DNA of 64,000 bases from Xestospongia bergquistia (lineage: Eukaryota > Porifera > Demospongiae > Haplosclerida > Petrosiidae). The stretch spans positions 2,630,001 through 2,694,000 of the forward strand of contig OZ014420.1 in assembly GCA_963965975.1 (NCBI GenBank), read 5' to 3'. Below are positions 34,981 to 44,149 of this stretch, one piece after another. The position numbers and the translations under genes were made by a program. The stretch's first letter is position 1. Every line of letters starts with the position of its first letter. Below the pieces are notes generated by a model. That model searched no databases. It had not been told where the DNA came from and was given only the letters and a program-made list of their open reading frames with translations.

Positions 34981-36110
34981 GACAATTCTCTATCTCAAAG
35001 ACTTTTGGCAGTAAGTCAACAGCATTCAGTAGTCAGTACTAGTATGAAGTAATTCATCGCTCTTAATTTCTCTTGTATAACTGTAGCTTCGCTTGAAGTC
35101 AAGATCAAGGCTCAAGACATTCCTCTTTCTGAAGATTCTGGGAAGTAAGTCAGCAGCATATAGTACTGGTGTACATTACTTAAAAAAGACATCATTACTC
35201 TTGATTTTCCTTTTATTACCATAGTTTCACTGGACATCATGATGAAGACTCAAGACATTCCTCTACCACAAAGAGTCTGTGGAGTAAGTTAACAGCACAC
35301 AGTACTGGTGTGCATTAATTAATAAGTCTTAATTCATAATACATTAATTCATAATACTCCTAATCTCTTTTTCATTACTATAGCTTTGCTCGACATCAAG
35401 CTCAAGGCTCAAGAAATTCATCTGAAGAGTCTAGGGAGTAAGGCTCAAGGCATTTATGTATCTCGAAGAGTCTATGGAGTAAGATCATACAGTACTAGTA
35501 TAAAGTAATTCATAATGCATCATAACCTTAAATATATCTCTTTTATTGCTATAGCTTCACTGGATATTGGGATCAAAAATCAAAGACATTCTGCTATCTG
35601 TCAAAGACGCTGGGGAGTAAGTTCACAGAATGCAGTAGTAGTGTACATCATTACTCTTACTTTCTCTTTTATTACTGCATATTACTCTTAATTTCTCTTT
35701 TATTACTGTAGCTTCACTGGACTTCAGGATCAAGGTCAAGACATTCCTCTATCACAAAGAGTCTGTGGAGTAAGTTAACAGCTTACAGTACTAGTGTACA
35801 TAATTCATAATACTCATTACTCATAATACACATTACTCTCAATTTCTGTTTTATTACTATAGCTTCGCTGGATATCGGCATCAAGAGTCAAGATTTTCCA
35901 CGATCTCAAAGACGCTGGGCAGTATGTTAACAGAATACAGTACTAGAGTACATTAATTCATAATGCATCTATTAATGTAGCTTCACTGGACTTGTGGATC
36001 AAAGCTCAAGACATCTGGATCAAGACTCAAGACAGACATTCCTCTATCTCAAAGAGCCTGGGCAGTAAGTTAACAACATACAGTAAATTTTGACAAGTAA
36101 TCTAATGAGT

Positions 36111-36150
36111 GGTAGTATTACATTTGGCAGTGTTACATTTGGTAGTATTA
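36111..36150. repeat. right arm of the 40-bp inverted repeat
   Basis: Reverse complement of 32058-32097, beginning GGTAGTATTACATTTGGCAG. It lies just outside the last exon-like unit, whose donor is at about 36065. Confidence 0.8.
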
Positions 36151-36345
36151 CATATTTATGATAAAATGGTGTGTCTGTATCTATACTACTCTATATATTG
36201 TACCCAATTATACAATTTGTAGTAGTCAGTAAAGGTAAGTATCGAGAATACAACTATAAAGGTGAGTATATCTTCCAGAGAGCCGAGGAAGCCACAAGAG
36301 ATTAGTTAGTCTGCTTTTGTGAAGGGAATGAGATTATGTAGAGCA
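36151..36345. other. short spacer, no gene established
   Basis: It contains three donor-like strings (GTAAGTATC, GTGAGTATA, and GTAAG further left) close together, and otherwise nothing recognisable. Confidence 0.4.
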
Positions 36346-36530
36346 TTAATGGGTGTGGCTATCGTGGCTTGATAATTGGGTGTGGTGCTTGCAGCTATGC
36401 ATTAATTTCCTAGACTACCTGGAGCATTAATTAAAATATGAGGTGTGGTCAAAATAAACCACATCCAAAATATTTAATGGGTGTGGCTATCGAAGTTTGA
36501 TGAGTGGGTGTGGTGCTTGCAGCCATGTAC
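36346..36530 (+). repeat. direct repeat with GGGTGTGG motifs
   Basis: The sequence TTAATGGGTGTGGCTATCG, followed after a short gap by TGGGTGTGGTGCTTGCAGC, occurs at about 36347 and again at about 36476 with small differences. The unit is roughly 129 bp. Between the copies lies TGAGGTGTGGTCAAAATAAA with an opposing CCACATCC. Confidence 0.7.
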
Positions 36531-36613
36531 AGGTTTGTGAATATTGTTTACCGATTGTAGGATTCATGCAGGTTTTGCCTAATCCACATTCGCCTACATT
36601 ATTTTTAATACAG

Positions 36614-36832
36614 TATGGTTATGTTGACCATCTTAGATGTAACTACTCTGATCACGTTCCACAGGAACCAGTCGAAGATTGGTATATATCAGACGAGTTC
36701 ACTCCAAATCCAGATCTTCCTGCAGTTCCAAGTGATGTACCACCACTTGCACAAATTCGTCCTGTTGCTGTTCGCCATTCTACTTATGTACCTCGACCTG
36801 TTGATTGTTTTGCACCCCTGCATCAAGCTTGA
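36614..36832 (+). CDS. proline-rich terminal exon, unidentified
   Basis: After an acceptor (TTTTTAATACAG, ending 36613) a frame of 72 codons runs to a TGA at 36830-36832. It includes YGYVDHLRCNYSDHVPQE, DWYISDEFTPNPDLPAVP and VDCFAPLHQA. The composition, rich in Pro, Asp and Ser with few Lys, differs from random AT-rich translation and suggests real or recently real coding sequence, perhaps the cytoplasmic tail of a membrane protein. A worn second copy of its 3' end lies at about 37629-37675 (PPAVRADTSTVDHFA), so the locus has been tandemly duplicated. Family unknown; no first exon found. Confidence 0.45.
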   Translation, partial: YGYVDHLRCNYSDHVPQEPVEDWYISDEFTPNPDLPAVPSDVPPLAQIRPVAVRHSTYVPRPVDCFAPLHQA

Positions 36833-38210
36833 GAGGGTAGAATGTGATAACTAGGGATATTCCAGATGAGCACATGTATATATTGTGTGAGCACATTTTC
36901 AGTAGTTTATATTTGTTGTTTTATGTTGAATCTATCTCGGCCAGGTTACAACCCAGATACTGGTATTGGAGAAAACAAAAGGAAGTATATTTACAGGAAA
37001 GTGATAGCTCCTTGTTAAGCAGGTAATAATGCTTAAAAATGAAAAGTGGCATAACATGTAAGTATTACTACAAATGCTTTATAAGATAACTACTGTATAC
37101 ATATATAGTGTTGTCATGTTCGTTAGGGCATAATATGAGCTATTTACATGGTAAAATTATATCATAATAAAACGTTATATAGATAACAACATAATATGAG
37201 GTACGTTACTTTGTAATATTATAATATTGGATAGTAATGTAATACATGAAATTGTAAACCCTATTTCTCTAAATTTGCTACTGAAATTTTGATGCCTTTT
37301 TCCAATTATTATTGGGGCCAAAAATATGCCTAATTAATCTCTTTTTTCTTATAATTTTTGTTACTGAAAATATGCAAAATCTTAACAAACTCAGTGAATT
37401 TTAAGCCCTTTTTGTCAAAATTTTGCCACTATCAAATTTTAAGTATTTTTTAGAAGTATAGTTTGCAATCAAAATGCACAAGTATTTAAGCACTTCTTTT
37501 TAAATGTAAGTCCTTTTTGTAACTACTTTCAACTCCAAAAATACAACAAAATTTTAACCCCTACCTCCCTAAATTTGACACCAAAAAGGAATTTTTACCG
37601 ATTTTATCTAATTTCCTTTTGTTCAAGATCCCCCTGCAGTTCGAGCTGATACCTCAACAGTTGATCATTTTGCTTGAGAGGGGAAATGTGATAACTATGA
37701 ATATTCCAGATGAGCGCATGTATATATTGTGTAAGCACATGTTCAGTAGTTTTTTTTTTATATTTGTTGTTGTATGTTGAATCTGTCTCAGCTAGGTTAC
37801 AACACAGACACTGGTATTTGGAAGTATATTTACAGAAAAGTGGCATGTTCGTTAGGGCGTAATATGAGGTAGTTATATGGCAAAATTATATTATAATAAA
37901 ACGTTACATAGATAACAACATAAAATGAGGTACGTTATGTTGTAATATCATAATATTGGGTAGTAATATAATCTGTGAAATTGTAAATCCTATTTCTCTA
38001 AATTTATTACAGAAAACAAGTGAATTTTGACTTTTTGCAAGTATTATTGGCACCAAAATTATACCAAACTATATGTTACTGAAAAGCAACCAAAATCCGC
38101 AATTATTTAAACACTTTTTAACTATTTTCGACTCCAAAAATGCAACGAAATTTTAACCCCTATCTCCCTAAATTTGTCACCCAAATAAAGGAATTTTTAA
38201 TGTTTTTTTC
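36820..38210 (+). repeat. tandem duplication of a non-coding block
   Basis: Sequence from about 36820 to 37590 recurs at about 37650 to 38210. Examples are ATTCCAGATGAG (36860 and 37704), GTTCGTTAGGGC (37118 and 37847) and CCTATTTCTCTAAATTT. The offset falls from about 845 to 729 bp because of a deletion in the second copy. AT-rich, no reading frame. Confidence 0.8.
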
Positions 38211-38514
38211 TAATTTAATTTTGCAAAAACATATGTGAAAATTGAACATCTTGTGCATAAAATACACAATTTTAAAAGTGTGCCCTTACTTTTTTGGCAC
38301 AAAGGTGTCTAAATATCTATACTTTGGTCACCCAAACACATAGAAAAAGAGAAAAGATGCAATTTTGGCCCAAAAGGTTTTCAAAAAGTCTTTTAAATTA
38401 TGAGTATTTTCAGAGGTTAAAATGTATGTATTTTTTCATCAAAAAAATTTTAAAAGATGTCTTCAAAATTCATGAATTTTTGTGGTAATATCGGATTAAA
38501 ATTCACAAAGGGAT
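38211..38514. other. A/T-rich low-complexity stretch
   Basis: T- and A-rich runs and GGCAC/CCCAAA fragments that resemble 43740-44000. No gene seen. Confidence 0.5.
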
Positions 38515-38519
38515 AAAAT

Positions 38520-38720
38520 AGACGTAAAATACACCTAAACCATAAACCCTATATACTAACATTATAACATAAACCCAAACCTGAAACGAGAATTTCTAAA
38601 TCACTAAACCCTAACTTCTAAACCCTAAACTTGAAAACCTAAACCCTAAACCTTAAATCCTAAAACCAAAATGGTAAACACTAAATTTTAAAAACTAAAC
38701 TCTAAACCAAAAACCTACAA
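38520..38720 (+). repeat. degenerate telomere-like CCCTAAA tract
   Basis: About 200 bp of seven-base-like units: AACCCTAAACC, AAACCCTAACTTC, TAAACCCTAAACTTG, CCTAAACCCTAAACC and variants with TAAACACTAAA. The (CCCTAAA)n/(TTTAGGG)n unit is the plant-type telomere motif; most animals use TTAGGG. It is internal and corrupted, so it is at best an interstitial relic or chance amplification. Confidence 0.65.
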
Positions 38721-38734
38721 CTAGATGTAGCTCG

Positions 38735-39170
38735 ATTTAATGACACTCATTCAGATGTTCATATCATTTCAGATGTTACCAGAATATTTTATGGAGATAA
38801 TGAATGTGTTGCTGTATGAAGGGTTCATACAGTCCAGAATGTTTGCAAGCACTGAAATTTGCAGAGAAAGTTGAAGCAGTCATCAAGTATTCATCTCGAG
38901 AAGTTAGAATGATTACAGAAGCAGAGACACTAGAGCAACATAGTTTAACAATGTATACATTTACATTGGATCATGTCTGAAAAAGAGTTAGGAGTTTTGC
39001 TAGCAAATCCAATTCATTTACATCCTGATACATTTCATCATGCTTTGCCACTTATTACCTCCTGTAGCTACTGGTGCTCCACCTTTAATATCTCAGATAG
39101 CGTTAGTCCTCAGTAATATAATTCACATGATCATTCGTTACATTAGACCTTCACCTGATTTTTCCACAAA
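38735..39170 (+). pseudogene. decayed coding sequence upstream of the YiiX-like relic
   Basis: Several short frames read as protein although stops and shifts separate them: VTRIFYGDNECVAV, EKVEAVIKYSSREVRMIT, KELGVLLANPIHLHPD and GAPPLISQIALVLSNIIH. Splice-like sites are present (TCATTTCAG near 38771). The order and strand fit the relic that follows, so they may be its 5' exons, but I do not recognise a domain in them. Confidence 0.35.
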
Positions 39171-39178
39171 GGCATATA

Positions 39179-39308
39179 ATGAAATTTGTAACTGGAGATA
39201 ATTTGTTTCAGGGACGACAAGTTCTGGAGCAATTATTAAATATTTGTTGGAGCTGTTTTTTCACACGTTGGATTGGTAAGTGAATATGTTTAGTTGTGTA
39301 AATATTTG

Positions 39309-39344
<36 letters not shown>

Positions 39345-39936
39345 CGACCTCCATATTCCACTTGGGTTGGGAGTCCAGTACTAATAAGGTGGGGCTTGTT
39401 AATGTTGATATGGGAACAGTCCATAAAGGAGTGGAAGTTTTCCCTCTAAAGAACAAAATTTTCTCTGGCTGGTATGATCGTGTTGCAATTTATCAATTAA
39501 CAGGAGCAACGACAAGTAATGTGTGAGATATGTTGAAGGTTAGCTACCGAAATAATTAATTAAAATTTTTATTTACATTTTAAGTAGGTAAGAAGCTTCA
39601 AAGAAGACCGTATGAAAGAGACAAATAGATTTGATTGTCTGCAGTAAATGTAAATGTTAATGATGAATACTTGGAATTTCTCAAAAACTACAAAGATAAC
39701 TTCAGTTCATTAATTTGTACTGAACTTGTTGCTCATGTATATCAGGAACTTAACTAATTGGTAAGTTTAACAATAATTGGTGAGTTTAACAATAGTCACA
39801 ATGAAACACACTTCTACTTTTCATAGATACAACCAAACTGTCAGATGAATTCAGTCCTGATGATTTTTCCAGTAATTGTACATTGAAACTGAACTTTGGA
39901 CATATTATATCAATATTAAACAATAATATCCATTAA
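39179..39936 (+). pseudogene. YiiX/C92-like permuted papain-fold hydrolase, broken
   Basis: Four exon-like pieces carry the landmarks of the YiiX-type (peptidase C92, NlpC/P60 superfamily) fold in the right order. 39179-39275: MKFVTGDNLFQG, then two frame changes, then GAVFSHVGL, with the catalytic-type His in SHVG and donor GTAAGTG. 39379-39520: KVGLVNVDMGTVHKGVEVF and SGWYDRVAIYQL. 39645-39760: FSSLICTELVAHVYQEL with the catalytic-type Cys, followed by a stop just before donor GTAAGT. 39827-39936: KLSDEFSPDDFSSN. A (AT)n microsatellite occupies the first intron (39310-39343). In this permuted fold His comes before Cys, as seen. The frame changes and stop make it a pseudogene. Family members hydrolyse amide or ester bonds; the substrate is unknown here. 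Confidence 0.6.
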
Positions 39937-39969
39937 GTGAAAAAAGGTTGATGTTTAGTTTAGAAGCTA

Positions 39970-40502
39970 TTGCATTGTATTTTAAAAGTTATCATAAAAC
40001 AGATAGAGCCAGAAATAACTTTGTATCTCCATCAATTATTTTCAATATTGATTAGTCAACTTAACTTGTGCCCAACAGTCAATAGACTATTTGATGGTTG
40101 TGAATTCTTCTTTATAGGTCTGTCTCCCAAGCATCAACCCTTGAAGACTTTGCACACTAAATTAGTACAGTTGCTGGTGAATAATAACAAGAAAATGAAA
40201 CCATTAGATGAAAGTGATGCTCTACTAAGTGTTATCCTTTCCATGCTCTTCCTGATCAATTTTTACAACTAGTCATGCTTTCATTGTGTCAGGAATTACC
40301 TGTTCAAAAAGAATCAAGTTCGCATCTTTGGAAGTACCTTTGGAAGTTTGTCACATTTCAAAGTCGTTGCTTTTTAGTCCTAATAAGTTCATTATCTGAC
40401 ATACTTCTTTTCTTAGTTGACAGGCGTGGCAAATTAACTGTAATCACGCCCATGGGCGGCTACTTTTCCAATAATGCTTTTTCAACAATAGCAACGATTT
40501 AA
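39970..40502 (+). pseudogene. possible coding remnant after the YiiX-like relic
   Basis: A 100-codon frame (39970-40272) and an overlapping-in-time second frame (40275-40502) join sensibly across one frame change: NKKMKPLDESDALLSVILS continues as QLVMLSLCQELPVQKESSS, with HLWKYLWKFVTF after it. Helix-like, Leu-rich composition. A CAGGCGTGGCAAA/ACGCCCATGGGCG patch near the end is non-coding in character. No family recognised. Confidence 0.3.
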
Positions 40503-40980
40503 AAGCTTACTCTAGCAACAAGATGATGCTTTCAGGTAAGTTACTAGTGTGACAGGGTAGGTAGGTTGATGTTGCTATATAACAACAAGAAAAGCCATAA
40601 AAGTCATAAAATGGATGCTCAACTCTGTAGTATGCTACGAACACTTAATGATCAACATACAGTTGATCTCTTTGTTGTGTGGGGAGTCTGTTGATACTTT
40701 GTTCTAAGCCAAACAATGTAAACTAGTGCACAACAAAGGGTTTCTTTGACACACCTCACTATCACTTCCTGTCAATTTATTTGGGTGGAGTTAACTTTCA
40801 ATTGGGAAAGAAAGCAAGGTAAGTTTTCTTTCTTGTAATAATATTACTGTTTTGCCTGCCATTTCTTTGCTGATAGTATTATAAACTTAAAGTGAAACTT
40901 GTAATCTTCCTTTTGGATGATTTATAACTAGGTGAATATAGTATCTTCTATAAAGACCCATTGCTAAACACACCACTAAC
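40503..40980. other. AT-rich spacer, no gene seen
   Basis: No supported frame or repeat. It contains CTCCACCC-like strings of the kind seen elsewhere in the window. Confidence 0.5.
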
Positions 40981-40982
40981 GC

Positions 40983-41013
<31 letters not shown>

Positions 41014-41300
41014 GAAAGGAAGAGACGTATGTCCATGTAGAGACAACATACAGTCAGGGAATATATTAAAACTGATTGGTAGTGTATGTATAATGTAAGT
41101 GCATATACACACAGAGAGGAAAAGAAGCATGTATGTATAGACACAATACACAGTCAGGCAAAGTGGAGCAATATATTATCATACACATACACAGAGACAG
41201 TTAGAGAAGTGTGTACATAGACACAACACACAGTATGGCAAAGTGAAACAATACATTATAATTGATTGCTGATGTAAGTATAATGTAAGTGTGTGTGTTT
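40981..41300 (+). repeat. (AC)n microsatellite and three ~100-bp tandem units
   Basis: An (AC)n run at 40981-41008 is followed by three related units beginning at about 41008, 41107 and 41191. Each has CACAGA-AGGA/GTTA-AGA, then ATGTA-AGACACAA, CAGTC/TGGCAAAGTG and AATATATTA. The third ends in GTGTGTGTG. Confidence 0.8.
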
Positions 41301-41318
41301 TCTTGTTATCAGGAATAG

Positions 41319-41322
<4 letters not shown>

Positions 41323-41361
<39 letters not shown>
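41323..41361. repeat. (TA)n microsatellite
   Basis: About 38 bp of uninterrupted TA dinucleotides. A similar (AT)n tract lies at 39310-39343. Confidence 0.9.
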
Positions 41362-41364
<3 letters not shown>

Positions 41365-41414
41365 ATTATAATTAAATATATATAATCTAGTAGATTAACT
41401 TAGACTTAACTTAG

Positions 41415-41545
41415 ATTGACCCCACCCATGTATTGATTGTAGTCCTCTATCATCACAGGTTTAATGATTTCTTCAACACCAATGTGAAGTCTTGTATTTT
41501 TCTTCTTAACAATCTTATTGAAATCGTATATGATCAAATTGGACT
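41415..41545 (-). pseudogene. piggyBac transposase fragment (MGGV motif)
   Basis: The minus strand reads TRLHIGVEEIIKPVMIEDYN followed by QYMGGVN, the conserved motif around the third catalytic Asp of piggyBac transposases, although that Asp is Asn here. A second MGGV motif occurs further right at about 42085 in the longer relic, so this is a remnant of a separate copy or a duplicated end. Confidence 0.6.
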
Positions 41546-41769
41546 ATCGTAAGGCCATTTGGAACGATTCATGACAATGTATATACATATTATTATACAA
41601 GCGTACATAAAGTCTAGACACAAAGATTGTTATTGATGTATATGAGGATGATTCTTAGTATTCATAATGTAATTTGGTATGGTATGGTAATCTTTAAAAA
41701 ATGGGAGTACATACAAATGAGTTTTACAAATGTTACATTGGTACTGTTTTTGTGATCTTTTTTTCCTCG

Positions 41770-43550
41770 AGCCTTGCATACTTTAGACTGGGACGTACTC
41801 CATAAGGTGCATCTTTTTGAACAGGTTCTGGAAATCCATGTTCGCTCAATCTCATTGGAAGTACTGTTGTTGAGGCAATGTGCCTTCTGTCAACTGGTTA
41901 TTTATGACCGTCTAGTATCCGGCTGCCAATGTGTGGTAAAGGTTTTCAGCAACTATATTGTGCAAAATATTGGTGTTAACAATGGATACATCAAATAAGT
42001 GAAATAATACTTTCTTCCACTACTTGCCTGACCTGCGTACATATCCATAATATAGTAGGAGTTGATTGCACTTGTCGACTCCGCCCATATCGTATTGTAT
42101 TCTTCAACTACTTTTGCCACCTCTACTCCTCCATCTACTGCTCTGGTTCTCCTCCGCTTATCTATCATATTTTCATTATGCAAGGTTGATAACATGTGTA
42201 CCACTAGCTTGTCAGACCACTTCGGACACGAAAATCCATCTGTTGCATAATAAAAATAGACTTAACCTACATCTTACATTTTAGGCTAACATAAGTACAG
42301 TTGATTGTTACTTTTTACCATTTGTTAATTTTGCTAATTGAAATTCTCTACTCAATCCCTTCTGATTCAGCGAAAAGTGTATATTGGTACACACATGATA
42401 TCCACTTATTGATAAAGGAGACATGAGATCACTTTGTACGCTAGCCCTTGCTCAGGGACGCCATCTTCTCTTTTCCTGTATGACTCGTTAACAACCATTA
42501 TAGTAAGTATAATATCCCATTTAGTGGGCTTCTTGAGCATGTACTAGAACCACCAAAGTCTTCCTTTGTGTCCAATGATACTCTCATCAACAGCAATTTC
42601 TCTATTGGGAATATAAACCAACTAGAATGACTCGTTAAGCTGATCAAGATTTCATCAATAATTCAAACCTTCTGCATGATATGACTGACTATATCACTAT
42701 GAAATGACCATTTGCTGCTCCAGTATCATCTACAAATAAGTAAGTTGTACAGGAAATTCACAAATTTTTAGGGCTTCCTAATAAAATTACAATTACAAGT
42801 AAGTGTAATAAATAAAACTTGCAATTCATATCAATCTATTTCCTTGGTTATAACGAATACCTCACAGACAGATATCTAACTAGTCCCTTTGTAATTATTA
42901 TGGCTAGTAATGGGTCAACTTCCTCAAGCTTTATCAGATTTCTACTCCAGTCATGACCAAGAGCGTTGGGATGATTATGCATGTAAGATTCAATTTGACA
43001 CAGGATAGGTAGCTGTTTCCACAAAGATCAAATCTTTTACTGCTGATGAAAAGTATAGATTGAAGAAAGCAAGTGGTGGTTTGTTGGTTATATCAAGAGT
43101 AAGCCCAGGTGATGCAGTAAATGGATGAACTATAAAGTTACTTTGCTATTATTGGTAGTCTTTAGTTAACTGTAGGTAGGCTAGCTGTAGCAGTAGTGCT
43201 AGTACTGGGCAAAGCTGTTGCTGGAGAGGTGGCAACCAATGGATGAACTACAATAATTATTATTATTTTGTACATGTGTGTAAAATCATCTTATCCGTGG
43301 GTGTAGGTGGAGCTAGGAAACTGCTTCTTGTTGGTAAAGGTGGAGCTGAAGAGTTACATTTTAGTACAAAGCTTTCAGAAGTCAGCCTTGCTAGTAAATG
43401 GCTTTGCAAAAGATCTGTCAGTGCTTCTTCTTCATCAATGTAGCTGTAGAAATCACTGTCTGAATAGTCACTTTCAGCACCATCAATACACTGTAAAAGG
43501 AGGTCTGGGTCAGAAGGCAACTGTATAAACCTTCTGCTTGTCAATGCCAT
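41770..43550 (-). pseudogene. old piggyBac transposase pseudogene
   Basis: Minus-strand pieces in transposase order. 43550-43263: a frame with an acidic N terminus (SDPDLLLQCIDGAESDYSD). 42660-42450: LDQLNESF, then YIPNREIAVDESIIGHKGRL with the first catalytic Asp (VDES), then YMLKKPTKWDIILT. 42250-42060: FSCPKWSDKLVVHMLSTLHN to EVAKVVEEYN. 42110-41950: YDMGGVDKCNQLLLYY with the third Asp, then VLFHLFDVSIVNTNILHNI. Several stops and frame changes and loss of the part between the first and third Asp show long decay, much more than in the 28-30 kb copy. The element ends cannot be placed. The 42740-43250 interval interrupts it. Confidence 0.8.
42911..43130 (+). pseudogene. unidentified coding-like insert within the piggyBac relic
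   Basis: The plus strand, opposite to the piggyBac relic, reads LPQALSDFYSSHDQERWDDY and ACKIQFDTG, then after one stop VAVSTKIKSFTADEKYRLKK and SGGLLVISRVSPGDAVNG. It looks like protein with sensible hydrophobic and charged pattern over about 70 residues. Family not recognised. It lies where the transposase relic is interrupted, so it may be inserted or captured sequence. Confidence 0.35.
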
Positions 43551-43574
43551 GACGCTCTAGCCATGTTGATAGCT

Positions 43575-44145
43575 TTACAAACCAGTGATTGCAATCATAT
43601 TCACGTTCTTGCTTTCAAAAAACAGTCCAGGTGCCTCGGTAATAGTTACTGTGCAAAATTGCGATTCCACCCACTCAATAATTGCATCCGCCTGCTCATA
43701 ATTACGCAACCACCCGTTAAAGGGTTCACATAAATACCTGTTCCTTCTTTTAGCAAAATGGGTTTTCAAATATCGGCATTTTGGGCACCTAAAAAAATTA
43801 GCAAAAGGATTTAAAACATGTGCAATTTTCGCACTAAAATGCTTTTTAAAGAGGCTGTGACAACTGACACATTTTGCTGCCAAAAAAGTTTTAAACAATG
43901 GTTAAAACACATATTTTTGGCACAAAAAAAATTAGGACTTGTATATTTTGGCACCAAAAACATAGAAAAAAGTTTTTAAAAACTGCAATTTCCACAAAAA
44001 ATATACACATTAAAATATACATTTTAGCAATAGAAGACTCTATTCCAGTTAATAGACTAAATGTCTTTAAGCCTTTATTGCAAATAGTTTGCAGTGGTAA
44101 GTATAAACCCATTATTGTAAGTAGTTCGCATTGTTAAGTTTACCA
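43575..44145. other. AT-rich low-complexity stretch before satellite
   Basis: Runs of A and repeated GGCACCAAAAA/CACAAAAAAAAT-like strings, related in style to 37400-38480. A minus-strand frame here contains two Cys pairs but is built largely from these low-complexity repeats. I see no supported gene. Confidence 0.5.
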
Positions 44146-44149
44146 AAAT

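Larger units (their letters stand above)
32150..36085 (+). repeat. tandem array of about 20 exon-like units with splice consensus
   Basis: Units recur roughly every 110-180 bp. Each has a pyrimidine/AT-rich tract ending TTTTATTACTATAG, then a core of 58-60 nt (starting CTTCGCTGGATATCAGG, containing CAAGGCTCAAGACATTCC and TCTCAAAGAGTCTGGGGA), then GTAAGTTAACAG and TACAGTACTAGTGTACATTA as spacer. The acceptor AG and the donor GTAAG are kept in most units, although core bases vary. The common core is 59 nt, so joining cores in series would change frame each time. No long reading frame or known protein motif appears. Two TAGCC-family transposons interrupt it at 32453 and 34422. Confidence 0.85.

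Noticed and set aside
32150-36085. Long protein made by joining all exon-like cores
   Set aside because: Common cores are 59 nt, with 58 and 60 nt variants, so serial joining changes frame repeatedly and meets stops; no continuous product is supported.
39208-39456. Minus-strand frame with an Ile-Tyr repeat
   Set aside because: The repeat is the translation of the (AT)n microsatellite at 39310-39343.
40887-41151. Two minus-strand frames with Val-Cys repeats
   Set aside because: They translate the (AC)n microsatellite and the adjoining tandem units; no protein character beyond that.
43575-43898. Minus-strand frame with CxxC pairs as a zinc-finger gene
   Set aside because: Most of it is low-complexity A-rich repeat like 37.4-38.5 kb; Cys spacing fits no known finger and no neighbour supports it.
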